Below, piece after piece: positions 53,514-63,660 of a DNA stretch of 64,000 nucleotides. The DNA is taken from contig JAJFVL010000017.1 in NCBI GenBank assembly GCA_021371855.1, positions 62,001-126,000 on the forward strand, in the 5' to 3' direction. Position 1 is the stretch's first letter. Each line of letters opens with the position of its first letter. A program made the position numbers and the translations under genes. This stretch comes from Bacteroidales bacterium. Lineage in GTDB: Bacteria > Bacteroidota > Bacteroidia > Bacteroidales > VadinHA17. Under the pieces are notes generated by a model. It saw nothing but the letters and a program-made list of their open reading frames with translations. It was not told the DNA's origin and made no database searches.

Positions 53514-55793
53514 ATGAAAGAGAATTTAAAGAATATTAACCGCAGGTCGTTTGTCGGAACGACTGGCGTTGTTGCGGCAGGAATGACTCTACTCCCTGGT
53601 TCTTTTTTAGTTGCCCCTATAGAAATGGCTCCAGGTGATAAATTAATTGTTGCTTCGGCCAGTACTGGCGACATGGTGAGCCTGGATAAAATTTATCATG
53701 AAGGGGAAAGTAAAATATCAATTGAAAAATGGTGGGAGAGAGAACCTTTAAGAATTGTTGAATTAGAAGAAGGATACGAATTTGGAGAAAAGATCGAATT
53801 ATTAAAAGATTTAGGTGCAAATATGGAGCACCTTACCAGATTTACTGACACCTCACCGGGCACATCGTTTTTGGATGTTCATAATCTTTATGGAGGCAAA
53901 AAAGTCAACTTCGATTCTCTGAAAGATTATCTGCTTGAAGCACATAAAAGCAAAATTAAAGTAGTCATTTATTACAATGTGCACGCGATAGAACAATCTT
54001 ATGCGAACCTGCATCGTAACTGGCAGCAGATAAAGGATGATGGAAAACCTATTGAGGATGTGTACGGCGTGGATTCTTCTTTCTGCATCAATAGCCCATG
54101 GAGAGAAGAAGTGTTTCAAACCCTGAGAAAGCTTGCTGCTTATGAAATTGATGGCATTTTTTATGATGGCCCAATATTTTTTTCCAATACCTGTAATTGC
54201 GAATCATGCAATAAATTATTTAAGAAAAAATATCTGAGAGATATACCGAAAAAGACAGAATTGTCTTCCAGGCATGACAGCTCTGACTGGAAAGATGTTA
54301 TTGAATTTCAATCTGATAGTATTGCGAGTTTCTTAAAGGACTCAAATAAAATTCTAAAAGAAATTAATCCGCAAATCCTTCTTTATATGAATGGGAATAC
54401 CCTTGGCCCGTCATGGCCAACAGGAAGAGATAACCGGAAAATTATTAAAGAAACAGATATCCTTGGTGCAGAGGGAGGATTTCTGTACGGAGAATTAAAA
54501 GAGCCAATATATAAGCCGGGAGCAGTGGCAAAGCTACTGGAAACACAGGCAAACGGGAAACCGACAGTTGTATTTGATGCTGCAAAACAGGGACCCTGGA
54601 CTTATTCAACGCTTCCTCAGGGAGAAATCAGTATTCTATATAGCCAGACGATTACCAACCAGGCTAATGTATGGCTTGCGATAACTGACAAGCCACATTT
54701 TCATGAGAAAGAGATGGATGTTATTAAAAAATATAACAGATTTATTAAAGAAAATCCTGATCCGTTTTTCAAAACAAAATCAATGGCAAAAATCGCCCTG
54801 CTGTGGCCGCAAGAAGCAGGGAATTATTACAATGGCTCCTCTGTTCCTTTAACTGACTTCACAAAAGAAATGAATACAGGAAAAGCAGGGAACACAGGAG
54901 AGGAATTTTATGGATTCTACGACGGACTTACCAGAGGACACTTTCCCTTTGATGTACTTGATGAAGAATCTCTGAATAATGATCTTGATAAATATGATTT
55001 AATTATTTTCCCCAACGCTACCTGCTTTAAAAAAGAAAAAGCAGATAAAATAAGAGATTTTGTAAGAAGCGGGGGTAACATTATCTCTACCTTTGAAACA
55101 TCTCACTACAATGAAAATGGGGAAAAGCTTGATAATTTTGAGCTTCATGATGTCTTTGGAATAGGATCTTCAGGTGATATCTTTGGCCCGGTTAACTGGG
55201 ATTATGTCTCTCCAACAGACGATAAGCATTATTCTCTTAAAGAAATTAAAAACAGTTATATTAATGCTCCCACCTTTGGCCTGAAATTAAAACCAACCGC
55301 AAACGTTCCGGTATTTTTCTGTAATCCCCGTCCAGGAAGTTATTCCGGAAGCCCGGAAGTTTCTACGTTTCCTTTTATTATTGAAAATCTTTATGGAAAA
55401 GGAAGGTCAATTTATTTTGCCGGCACATTCGGCGGTTCCTTATATAAATTTCATTTCCCTGAATATTATCAGATACTTTTCAATCTTGTTAGTGAATTTA
55501 GTAAGTCATCTGTAACGTTAGAAAATGCTCCTTCATCAGTGGAGGTGAATTTAAGAAGAAAGGGAAATTCTGTTTTCATGTATCTGATTAATTTCACTTC
55601 CGAGATGAAAAGACCTGTACAAAAAATCATTCCCTGTTTAAATATTAAGATCGATATTCATCTAAATGAAAAAGTAAAAAGTATAAAAGCCCTCTGGCTT
55701 GAAAAGAATTTAAAATTTACCAGTAAAGGAAATTCAATTTCCTTTGTACTTCCGGTTATTGAAGATTACGAAGTATTGGAAATCTTACTTTAA
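53514..55793 (+). CDS. Exported GH42-like glycoside hydrolase family protein
   Basis: The 759-residue protein has a Tat-type signal (NRRSFVGTTGVVAAGMTLL). The first half is a TIM-barrel like that of hypothetical glycoside hydrolase families: KVVIYYNVHAIEQSY, EIDGIFYDGPIFF and a CNCESCNKLFKK zinc-like loop. From about residue 425 a GH42 trimerisation-like domain follows (KIALLWPQEAGNYY, DLIIFPNATCFKKEKADKI, FVRSGGNIISTFETS). It is probably periplasmic and acts on oligosaccharides, but the catalytic acids cannot be assigned with certainty. Confidence 0.75.
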   Translation: MKENLKNINRRSFVGTTGVVAAGMTLLPGSFLVAPIEMAPGDKLIVASASTGDMVSLDKIYHEGESKISIEKWWEREPLRIVELEEGYEFGEKIELLKDLGANMEHLTRFTDTSPGTSFLDVHNLYGGKKVNFDSLKDYLLEAHKSKIKVVIYYNVHAIEQSYANLHRNWQQIKDDGKPIEDVYGVDSSFCINSPWREEVFQTLRKLAAYEIDGIFYDGPIFFSNTCNCESCNKLFKKKYLRDIPKKTELSSRHDSSDWKDVIEFQSDSIASFLKDSNKILKEINPQILLYMNGNTLGPSWPTGRDNRKIIKETDILGAEGGFLYGELKEPIYKPGAVAKLLETQANGKPTVVFDAAKQGPWTYSTLPQGEISILYSQTITNQANVWLAITDKPHFHEKEMDVIKKYNRFIKENPDPFFKTKSMAKIALLWPQEAGNYYNGSSVPLTDFTKEMNTGKAGNTGEEFYGFYDGLTRGHFPFDVLDEESLNNDLDKYDLIIFPNATCFKKEKADKIRDFVRSGGNIISTFETSHYNENGEKLDNFELHDVFGIGSSGDIFGPVNWDYVSPTDDKHYSLKEIKNSYINAPTFGLKLKPTANVPVFFCNPRPGSYSGSPEVSTFPFIIENLYGKGRSIYFAGTFGGSLYKFHFPEYYQILFNLVSEFSKSSVTLENAPSSVEVNLRRKGNSVFMYLINFTSEMKRPVQKIIPCLNIKIDIHLNEKVKSIKALWLEKNLKFTSKGNSISFVLPVIEDYEVLEILL

Positions 55794-55832
55794 TAGAATC
55801 TTCAACTTCATGAGCTTAAGGCGGGGATGAAA

Positions 55833-57272
55833 TCATTTGATTTCTATTTTTCCAACGGAATACCAGCCTTCAGTGTCTCTTCCCTCAATAGCAAGATTTA
55901 CTTTAGGTTCATGCGATTGACGGTCAACAATACCGATCTGCAGTTGATAAATACCCGATGGCATATCAAGTGGAACAAATACTGCCCCATCATAAAGGTT
56001 GTCGCCTGGAAGCCAGGTAGTTATATCTGCATCCGTAATCATAACCTCAGATCTTTTTTCATTGGTAAGTCTGATTGCCAGAAGAAACTTTTTATAAATC
56101 GGTGCGACCCCCTTATTGTCCCACCACGATTTAAAATCAAGTTTCTCATCAGGAGCTACAAATTCAGGATAGGAAAAACTTCGCAATACGAAACGATAAC
56201 CCATCTTCCTGAGCCAATGGTCGATCTTAGGCCTCCATTCTTCAGGAATACCTGAAGATTTGTTATTAAAAGAGGATATGTGCCATTTTAAGGTTTCATC
56301 AATTATATAATCCACATCTTCAGGGGTATATCCCTGACAATACTGACAGCTATCCTTTTTACCTTTCCAGCTCATAATCGTACCACAAACTTCAAGACTG
56401 ACAGGTGCTTTCTTCCAGGCATCTTTCATTCCAAAATTAATGATGCCTTGTGGATAGTAATCGTACATGTGGGTCCATTCTTTACCCCAAAAGCCAAGAT
56501 CTCCGATGCAATCAACTCTCCAGCCTACAGTTGACTTCGAAAGACCATATTTGTTTGTTTTCTCATCTGTCAGAAGCATTATTAGCGGAGTCTTTTTAAA
56601 ATTATCGGTATATGCATTTACCAGGGCCTCCCTGGTTTCTTGTGTAAGCATGGCAGAACCCGCACCTTCACCCCAGAATCCCACAATTGCAAGATCAACT
56701 GCTTCAAGGTCAGGATGTCCATCATAGCGTTTACCTAATGAAGTTATGAATTTGCCAAAGGATTCTGCATAGCGTGGGTCATTCGCATCAACCCTCCACT
56801 TTGTTTGTCCTGGCCATAAATCGGGTCCTCCTACCATGGAACGGTACCAGCCAGGAACGTCCTCAGGCCCTCCTCCATATGGTGCAATACGTAATAAAAG
56901 TGTTTGTCGTCGTTCATGAGCTGTTTTCAACGCTTCATCAATCAATGGCCAGTTATACCTGCCCATTTCCGGTTCTAAATATCTCCAGTAGATCCTGAAA
57001 TAAGCTATTGAAGTCATTGGGTAATTTTTGTTTTCCAGATTTCCATCATATTTCTGGTAATCAATGGGTTTACCTTCCGTCCAACCAACACCGGAATTAA
57101 TGTCGTCACCGTTAAACCGCTGAAAGGTCATAAAACCAATTCCAGGATTAGTTAAGACCTCGTCAGTCTCATTGAACCTGATTTTAATTGTTTTTTGAGC
57201 TGACACTTCAACAGCAATTGTTGAAAGAATATAAAAGACTATTAAAAAATTCAATGATTTTTTCATTTTCAT
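55833..57272 (-). CDS. DUF4832 domain protein, exported
   Basis: The 479-residue protein has a signal peptide (LNFLIVFYILSTIAVEVSA) and a TIM-barrel of the beta-galactosidase-like type: VLTNPGIGFMTFQRFNGD, YFRIYWRYLEPEMGRYNW, LLLRIAPYGGG, and VDLAIVGFWGEGAG with a candidate Glu. The C-terminal part (KMGYRFVLRSFSYPEF to PSGIYQLQIGIVD) is the DUF4832 beta-domain. It is likely a periplasmic glycosidase. It is convergent with the GH42-like gene. Confidence 0.8.
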   Translation of the reverse strand: MKMKKSLNFLIVFYILSTIAVEVSAQKTIKIRFNETDEVLTNPGIGFMTFQRFNGDDINSGVGWTEGKPIDYQKYDGNLENKNYPMTSIAYFRIYWRYLEPEMGRYNWPLIDEALKTAHERRQTLLLRIAPYGGGPEDVPGWYRSMVGGPDLWPGQTKWRVDANDPRYAESFGKFITSLGKRYDGHPDLEAVDLAIVGFWGEGAGSAMLTQETREALVNAYTDNFKKTPLIMLLTDEKTNKYGLSKSTVGWRVDCIGDLGFWGKEWTHMYDYYPQGIINFGMKDAWKKAPVSLEVCGTIMSWKGKKDSCQYCQGYTPEDVDYIIDETLKWHISSFNNKSSGIPEEWRPKIDHWLRKMGYRFVLRSFSYPEFVAPDEKLDFKSWWDNKGVAPIYKKFLLAIRLTNEKRSEVMITDADITTWLPGDNLYDGAVFVPLDMPSGIYQLQIGIVDRQSHEPKVNLAIEGRDTEGWYSVGKIEIK

Positions 57273-57673
57273 ACGTATAATTTAATTTTAAAGGTTCCCA
57301 CCAAGGCGGGTGAACCTCCATGTTTTGAAAAATTATTTTCATTCTTGTTGGTGTCCACCACAGCTGGCGCGGATTTGCAATCCGTGCCTTTTACTTTGTT
57401 GCAATCCATGTAATATCCCCACCGCTGGCGCGGATTTGCAATCCGTGCCTTTTACTTTGTTGCAATCCATCTAATTTCCTTTTTAAAACATTTTCATTCT
57501 ACAAAATTCATTTCTTAATAAATATGATTTCTAAGCACGGATTACAAATCCGCGCTAGCAAAGTACTAAAAAGAGTGAGTATCTGTGTCGAAAGTGAAAT
57601 CTTTGTAAGTAATTCCTCAACGCAAAAACTTAGAAACACAAACAGGCCGGTTCAACTTTGATCGGGGCCGCTA
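57273..57673. repeat. Intergenic repeats, GCGCGGATTTGCAATCCGTGC type
   Basis: GCTGGCGCGGATTTGCAATC, continuing CCGTGCCTTTTACTTTGTTG, occurs at 57363 and 57424 (61-bp period). An inverted, slightly changed copy lies at 57535-57559. The core GCACGGATTGCAAATCCGC is nearly palindromic and is a dispersed repeat type in Bacteroidota. There is no gene in the stretch. Confidence 0.65.
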
Positions 57674-58777
57674 TTATTTATAAAACAATCTATAGCTAAA
57701 ACTCAGACCCATCATTTCAGCGACCTGCATGTGAGCTTTCAGATAAACACCTGCTATCAGTTTAGGACTGAATTTATATGCCAGTTCGTACTTCTCGTAA
57801 ACCGGATTTCTTGCTTTATATGGTGAATAAATATAGAATCCCAGGTTTTGGGTAAATATCACTTTCCCGAGTAAAAAATCCTGTCCTGCAGTAAGGGCAA
57901 ATCTTTTATGATCAAGTCCTGTCTGTTCTCTCTTTATTGTTTCCTTTATATAATCATCAAATACCATTTCAGATCCAAGGTTAAGAGCATAATAGCTTTT
58001 GATCTGTTTCGAAACTTTGATTTGAAATCCATATATAAACACCAGCTTCTCAGGAAACACTTCTGTCCCCTCCAGTATCTTGATCGCCGATAAAGTTTGA
58101 ATCAGTAGTGATATACCTGGTTTTGGGACAACTTGTCCGGATGTGTAATTATGATTCAGCTCCGGTACATTTGAGTGAAAATGTTCAAGACCCAGAGCCA
58201 GAGTGGGGAAATTCATCCCTTTATTTGGTTGCTTTAAACCGCCATTTGAAATATGGTTATAATATCCTGAAATGGTAAAATATGTACGTTCAGCAAGTCT
58301 GTATTTTAACCTCAATCCGACAAATAAGGGAAATGCTAACCTCGTGCTGAAAAACTGGTTTAAAGGATTTTCCAGTTTATCATAGAACCGTGTATGATAG
58401 GATAAACCCGTTCCTCCGCATATTGAGAATAAGTAATTTCTCCTGTGACTTACTACCGGTTCGGCAAAAATTGTTATATCGTAAACACTTCCAAGGATAT
58501 CAGGATTCTGGAAATTGAAATATCCGGTTTGAAGGCCTGAAATCCAGTAAGCGTTAAATACCTGCCACTGTTTAAATGTTGTGTGTAATTTATTTAGGCT
58601 GATCTCAAATCCATAGGGATTGGTATGTGAAACGGATTCGATTACCTTCGAATGTGGTATTATAAATCCATAATGAGCCTGAAATCCTGCATGAACTGAT
58701 GGAATAGTATCCTCCCCGGTAGTTATTAATTTCTGACAGATAAATACAAGAATAAAAAATGCAAGTTTGCACCCCAT
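57674..58777 (-). CDS. PagL-like lipid A deacylase / acyloxyacyl hydrolase
   Basis: The 367-residue outer-membrane protein is rich in amphipathic beta-strands and carries YYNHISNGGLKQPNKGMNFP (about residues 175-194), the H-x-S motif of the PagL active site with the typical following NGG. The N-terminus is a short signal (LAFFILVFICQKL). PagL-type enzymes remove the 3-O-linked acyl chain of lipid A in the outer membrane. The C-terminal half extends beyond the classical 8-strand barrel, as in other Bacteroidota members. Confidence 0.78.
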   Translation of the reverse strand: MGCKLAFFILVFICQKLITTGEDTIPSVHAGFQAHYGFIIPHSKVIESVSHTNPYGFEISLNKLHTTFKQWQVFNAYWISGLQTGYFNFQNPDILGSVYDITIFAEPVVSHRRNYLFSICGGTGLSYHTRFYDKLENPLNQFFSTRLAFPLFVGLRLKYRLAERTYFTISGYYNHISNGGLKQPNKGMNFPTLALGLEHFHSNVPELNHNYTSGQVVPKPGISLLIQTLSAIKILEGTEVFPEKLVFIYGFQIKVSKQIKSYYALNLGSEMVFDDYIKETIKREQTGLDHKRFALTAGQDFLLGKVIFTQNLGFYIYSPYKARNPVYEKYELAYKFSPKLIAGVYLKAHMQVAEMMGLSFSYRLFYK

Positions 58778-59109
58778 TTAATATACTGTTTTACTGCTAA
58801 TTTAGGCCATTCCTGATTTTTCTCCAAATATTCCATATTGGTTTTAACTCATCAATAATTTCTCCTCTTCCCTACGACCTGCATCTTTTCGTAACCTTTC
58901 CGGTTATTCAGTCTCTACCCGGTATTTATTCACCACATTACCAAAAAGGCGAAGCGTGCCCTTGAATGTTGTCTTTTCTGTCTTCCGAACCTATATTTGA
59001 TGTGTTAAGAATTGAGGATTAAATTTTAAGTAAGCCTGATCATTTGGGATTGGATATAGCTCCAGTTGATTAACCTGCTAATTATTTTTCTTAGTTCCAG
59101 CTCAAATTA
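58778..59109. other. Gene-free stretch with a short coding-like relic
   Basis: On the minus strand around 59000-58915 a start-less frame reads VRKTEKTTFKGTLRLFGNVV followed by NKYRVETE and a stop. It looks like the end of a lost gene of unknown family. No other feature was recognised. Confidence 0.3.
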
Positions 59110-61677
59110 TCAATATATGATAGCAGTTCCAAATCTTTCCACTCTTCCAAAACTGCTGCCAGTCATAGTCCATGAAGAGAGTTCGAGCAATGCGTCTTTG
59201 GGCCTTCGTTCACGGTTGAAATTCAGACCAAACGGCTGATCGAGCTTCATGCCTCCGACGGGAATAGCCAACTCGACGACCCATTCCATCTTATCCTTAT
59301 TGACAGATGCCGCGGTTTTTATATCAGGATTCCAACCATCGTAACTGCCGTCGGCCAGAAAGGTGCCACGGGGATTTACCGCTACATGATAAAATTTACT
59401 TTGGGTAAGTCCCGGATCAAGGAATACCTCCACGCAATCATCATTCGTTACAATCCCCTTTTGTTTTGTCGCATCCATAATGAGATAGTCTATGACTTCC
59501 TCTGTACAGGAGAAAGCGACATAAAGGGTTCCGCTATTAAACCCGCAAAGAACCTTCGTCGGCATTTGCGGATCAGCATATTGGTCATTGAGCATAAGTT
59601 TTACTTCAACGGTACCTTTCCACTCGTTGGGAGCAATTTTGCCGTCAATAACCGGAGCATCGACCAGAGTGGGTATTTTCAGTACTTTTTGTGCAGAAGC
59701 CGGTTTTGGTATACCCTTCGACAAACTTACAGGCGAAGGGACAGTAATCCCGGTGAAAGATATTTCTCCGGATTTCTCCAGCATATTCACGATATTTGCA
59801 GCCACCATCCAACGTATTTTATCATAGTCTTCAAGCTTAAGATTATTGCTGTACTTATAATCACCACTCACATAAGCAAAAACCTTTTCTTCAGAGTCGG
59901 GATATGAATATTTTCCGGCTTCTTTTTCTGTGAGATTTATAGTCCAGTCCATATTTTTGTACTGCGACGCCAAATTATTGCTTAAGCTTGCCCGAAGTTC
60001 TTCAAGCATTTTTTCAGCTGCGTTGGCGGCTTCAGCGGCTGCGCCACCTCTTGCTTTCGCTTTTTCAATTGTGCTTTGACAAAGTTCAAGATAGTGCCGG
60101 TCATTTATTCCCTGACGTATTCCTTCCCAGCCGATTGAAGGGCCACCGGGATGTATGTCATTTTTCGGATACCAGTGCATCCAGTCGCCATTATTTCCGT
60201 CAAGATCATTATAAAGATCTGATCTTCCTCCAAAGTATATCCAGTTGAATGCGCCATTGAGGCCGAATTTCCAGTTAAACAATCCGCATGACCAGCGGCC
60301 GCATTCACCAAGCCAGCCGGAGACGTCGTAATTATATAAAGTAACTTTATGATTTTCTGCCTGAGCCCTGCGTACATCTTCGGCGGAACTGAGAGCTGCA
60401 TTATAATTCCAGAGACCGGCGAATGGTCCGGCAATATTAACAAAATAGTTGTCTCCAGGGCCGTCCACTTCAGTAGGAATGCCAGCAGCTTTCAAAACTT
60501 TCAACATATACAAATTATCGTCACGTTCTTTCTGCGAGTGCCAACCAGGTTCATCATACGGTTGAATATACATGACAGGCCAGCCTCTTAACCGACCTTC
60601 CCGTGCAAGCTCTTTATAGAATTCAACATATAAAGCATCATATTCCGGTGTGCCTAATTTGAGATCTGCTGTCGCCTTCTGGACAGCTTTGGACATATCT
60701 ATCACCGGTTCAGTGAATTTGTTTTCCTTGTAAGCTTCCATCACTAATTCGAAGAGTGTATTCCCTGTGAAATTGAATCTCACTTTCCCGTCATCCGTAA
60801 CAGTAAAACTTGACGGATCAACGCCATTACAGAGTCCGATTGAGGTCATACCGTGCGCTCTCATGTCTGCCAGATCATGTCTGATCTGAACTCTCACGTC
60901 ATCAACAGTTTTGAGATTGTCGAATACTTGTTTGTAATTTGAATAATACATTCCATAAATCAATCCCTTCTGTTCCGGCAACGTGAAGGGAAGAATCTGT
61001 ACACTCAATGGTATGCGTTGAAAGGCATCCTTCGTTTGTATGGTAATCGTTCCTTTATATACTCCGGGTCTGGCATCTTCAGGAGACTTAAAATTAATCC
61101 AGAACTTTTCGCTTCTGTCGCCAGAAATTGAGACCGGACTTTCCAATGAGGTAATATAGACCGGAGCATCGACAAGGTATTTGATTTTCTGATACATAAA
61201 TCTCTTATTCAAATACTTTACTATATTTTTGGTCAGACATGTTGCCGGAATTACTGCTCCATCATGTCCTTTAAGATCGGTTAGTTCAAGTACGACATTG
61301 TTAATGTCGCGAAGCGCATAAACACAAAATGTTATTGGGATTACTTCACCCTTTGCGGCGAAAACACTGATCTCAGTAAGCCTGGTTGAATCCGGTCTGG
61401 AATATTCGAATGACATCCTGAACGGAAGGCTTGGGTAGGCAATAAATCCTTGTCTGTTCTCCTTCTTGTCAGGAGCAGGCTTTGGAAGCATTTCTACATA
61501 TACAACCGGCATTTTTGCCTGATTCTGTGGGTTAGGCTTGGTTATCTGTAAAGACTCGGTTGCCGTTTTTGTGGAAGCAGTTGATTCTTTGAGTTTTGAC
61601 GACTCCTGTGCTTGCGATTCTGAAAACTGAAGAATTGCAAGACTTAATAGCAACAATTGCAAGAAGTTAATTTTCAT
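59110..61677 (-). CDS. GH123/DUF4091-like glycosidase with C-terminal CBM9-like domain
   Basis: The 855-residue protein has a signal peptide (FLQLLLLSLAILQFSESQA). The central part (about 200-560) has VYITSLESPVSISG-type beta-domains and a TIM-barrel with VMYIQPYDEPGWHSQKERD, containing a candidate acid pair Asp-Glu, and DIHPGGPSIGWEGIRQGIND, as in DUF4091/GH123 N-acetylgalactosaminidase-like proteins. Residues from about 665 form a family 9 carbohydrate-binding-like domain (DAPVIDGKIAPNEW, DDCVEVFLDP). It is probably exported and acts on aminosugar-containing glycans. Confidence 0.8.
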   Translation of the reverse strand: MKINFLQLLLLSLAILQFSESQAQESSKLKESTASTKTATESLQITKPNPQNQAKMPVVYVEMLPKPAPDKKENRQGFIAYPSLPFRMSFEYSRPDSTRLTEISVFAAKGEVIPITFCVYALRDINNVVLELTDLKGHDGAVIPATCLTKNIVKYLNKRFMYQKIKYLVDAPVYITSLESPVSISGDRSEKFWINFKSPEDARPGVYKGTITIQTKDAFQRIPLSVQILPFTLPEQKGLIYGMYYSNYKQVFDNLKTVDDVRVQIRHDLADMRAHGMTSIGLCNGVDPSSFTVTDDGKVRFNFTGNTLFELVMEAYKENKFTEPVIDMSKAVQKATADLKLGTPEYDALYVEFYKELAREGRLRGWPVMYIQPYDEPGWHSQKERDDNLYMLKVLKAAGIPTEVDGPGDNYFVNIAGPFAGLWNYNAALSSAEDVRRAQAENHKVTLYNYDVSGWLGECGRWSCGLFNWKFGLNGAFNWIYFGGRSDLYNDLDGNNGDWMHWYPKNDIHPGGPSIGWEGIRQGINDRHYLELCQSTIEKAKARGGAAAEAANAAEKMLEELRASLSNNLASQYKNMDWTINLTEKEAGKYSYPDSEEKVFAYVSGDYKYSNNLKLEDYDKIRWMVAANIVNMLEKSGEISFTGITVPSPVSLSKGIPKPASAQKVLKIPTLVDAPVIDGKIAPNEWKGTVEVKLMLNDQYADPQMPTKVLCGFNSGTLYVAFSCTEEVIDYLIMDATKQKGIVTNDDCVEVFLDPGLTQSKFYHVAVNPRGTFLADGSYDGWNPDIKTAASVNKDKMEWVVELAIPVGGMKLDQPFGLNFNRERRPKDALLELSSWTMTGSSFGRVERFGTAIIY

Positions 61678-61794
61678 CCTTTTATAATCATTTGTATGAA
61701 AAGCGTTTTCGCCACCAATCTTTTTACAAGTACTTACTTAAAAAAGCATCCTCCAGAACAACTTTGGCCTCGTGAAATTTTGCTTGTATGTCGG

Positions 61795-63660
61795 TTATTT
61801 TTTGATAATTTTCTTAACAACGATTTTCTTACCAATTTCAAATTTAATGAAATAAGCCCCGGGTTTCCAGTTGTTTGTATATACAATTGTTCTTTCAATA
61901 AAATTTCCTCTGAAAACTTTCTGTCCCAATGCATTCAGAATTTCAAAGTTTACTTTTTCATTATTCACTTCAACTTCGATGGTTAATTCGCTTGACACAG
62001 GATTTGGATATGCTTTTATAAAATTTTGATATTCCCAATCTCTGACAGAGCTTGTTCCGGAACTTTTTGATGCTGTTATAGTATTCCCATAAGCCCCGAT
62101 ATTTATCCTGTTACCATTTGGGGTTGGTTCATCGGAATAAGTATCTGCAGGATCTCCTGCATCTATACAACTGCTGGTTACATCATCATTAACCCATGCA
62201 GTTCCATTCCATCTTCCACCTTGTGATCTGAGATGGAAGTCTGTTGTGCTGGCAAACAATGGATCAGAGGATATATTGCCTGCTCCTGAAATGATTTCAA
62301 AACCATTATAAAAGTCGGTATACGTGGCTGAAACATTTTCCATGTCGCTATATCCGGTTTCTGAGCCACTTAAACTCCATGGTGCGGTCAAAGAACTTAC
62401 GTCATATTGGGCAGCAACCCCGGAAAGTATGCAGTTTTTTATGACGGTTCCCGAGTTATCATCCGAACCGGTACTGCTCTTACTGAACCTGAACATGTTG
62501 GGAATATTGATAAAGTTACAGTTTTTGAATGTTGTGTTGGTAGTATTTCTGAGGAATACGCCGATCGTATTGCTCATGATCCCTTCAAGACTACAGTTGA
62601 CAAAAAGGGTGTTATCCTGGTTCTGGGGATTGGTTCCTTCCGTTCCATCGTATACACTGGCTACTCCTGTTTTTCCGACTCCTCTGCAGTTTGAGAATGT
62701 ATTATTGTTGGCTCCATCCCTATTCTGGAAACAGAAGTTGAAAGTTGAACTTTTTCCGGTATTATCAGCATAACAGCTGTCGACTGTGTTACCATACGCC
62801 TGATGTGCAAACACAAAACCTTCTTCAAATTTTTTTGCTGTACAATTGATAATCCTGTTATCGGTGCTGTGTGTTTCCGTACCACCACTTCCCGGATTGT
62901 CCTTGATAATAAAGCCGTGATTCCCCTTATATGATCCGTTTATATCCTCGCAGATACAATCACGGATAACATTGTGACTGCCCCATGCCAGAACAATGTA
63001 GTAATCGGTGATGAACTGGTTACTTGCTGTCTGTTTACTATAAGTCTGGCAGTTTTGAATTGTGCAATAATGCGACCTCGACAGAAAGATGTTATCGCCA
63101 CCGTTGTCCGTTGCCGAACAGTTTTTGATTGTGGAGTAATCGCAATCCTGCACAAGAAAGCCATAGCCATCATACCCGTAACTGGTATAATTGGTATTGC
63201 AGCATGAGTCGGCCACACACCCGTCGATTGTGGCATAATGGCTTTGATTGCTAACCCATATGCCATACCGATAATTTTTTACCCGCAAGCCTTTGATGGT
63301 AATGTACTGTTTTCCGATAATGTAGATCCCATATCCTAACCAATCGTCACCATCGAGTACCGGCGTACCATCATACCCCTCGAAAATTATTGGAGCCGAG
63401 GATGTACCACTATTGGATACCACCACGTGCTCATGACCGTAGTTACCTCCCTGTATATATACTAGATCACCTGCTTTTGCCTGTGTTGCAGCGTATGTAA
63501 TAGTACGCCATGCCGCTTCGGCCGATGTACCGGCATTACTGTTACTCCCTGTTAAAGAAACATAATAGTTTGTTGCTTCAACGGACATGGAAATCATTAT
63601 AAAAATGATTCCACTGATCAGTACTTTAGCTGAGATTTTAACTGGGACCAAAAACTTCAT
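61795..63660 (-). CDS. Secreted beta-helix protein with T9SS sorting domain
   Basis: The 621-residue protein has a signal peptide (VLISGIIFIMISMSVEA). A parallel beta-helix of about 400 residues with repeated short strands follows (GIYIIGKQYITIKGLRVKNY, TIKNCSATDNGGDNIFLS), as in polysaccharide lyases and epimerases. The last 80 residues are a T9SS type A tail (KAYPNPVSSELTIEV to KKIVVKKIIKK). It is exported over the outer membrane by the type IX system and anchored or released. Its start overlaps the relic tail of the paralogue upstream. Confidence 0.88.
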   Translation of the reverse strand: MKFLVPVKISAKVLISGIIFIMISMSVEATNYYVSLTGSNSNAGTSAEAAWRTITYAATQAKAGDLVYIQGGNYGHEHVVVSNSGTSSAPIIFEGYDGTPVLDGDDWLGYGIYIIGKQYITIKGLRVKNYRYGIWVSNQSHYATIDGCVADSCCNTNYTSYGYDGYGFLVQDCDYSTIKNCSATDNGGDNIFLSRSHYCTIQNCQTYSKQTASNQFITDYYIVLAWGSHNVIRDCICEDINGSYKGNHGFIIKDNPGSGGTETHSTDNRIINCTAKKFEEGFVFAHQAYGNTVDSCYADNTGKSSTFNFCFQNRDGANNNTFSNCRGVGKTGVASVYDGTEGTNPQNQDNTLFVNCSLEGIMSNTIGVFLRNTTNTTFKNCNFINIPNMFRFSKSSTGSDDNSGTVIKNCILSGVAAQYDVSSLTAPWSLSGSETGYSDMENVSATYTDFYNGFEIISGAGNISSDPLFASTTDFHLRSQGGRWNGTAWVNDDVTSSCIDAGDPADTYSDEPTPNGNRINIGAYGNTITASKSSGTSSVRDWEYQNFIKAYPNPVSSELTIEVEVNNEKVNFEILNALGQKVFRGNFIERTIVYTNNWKPGAYFIKFEIGKKIVVKKIIKK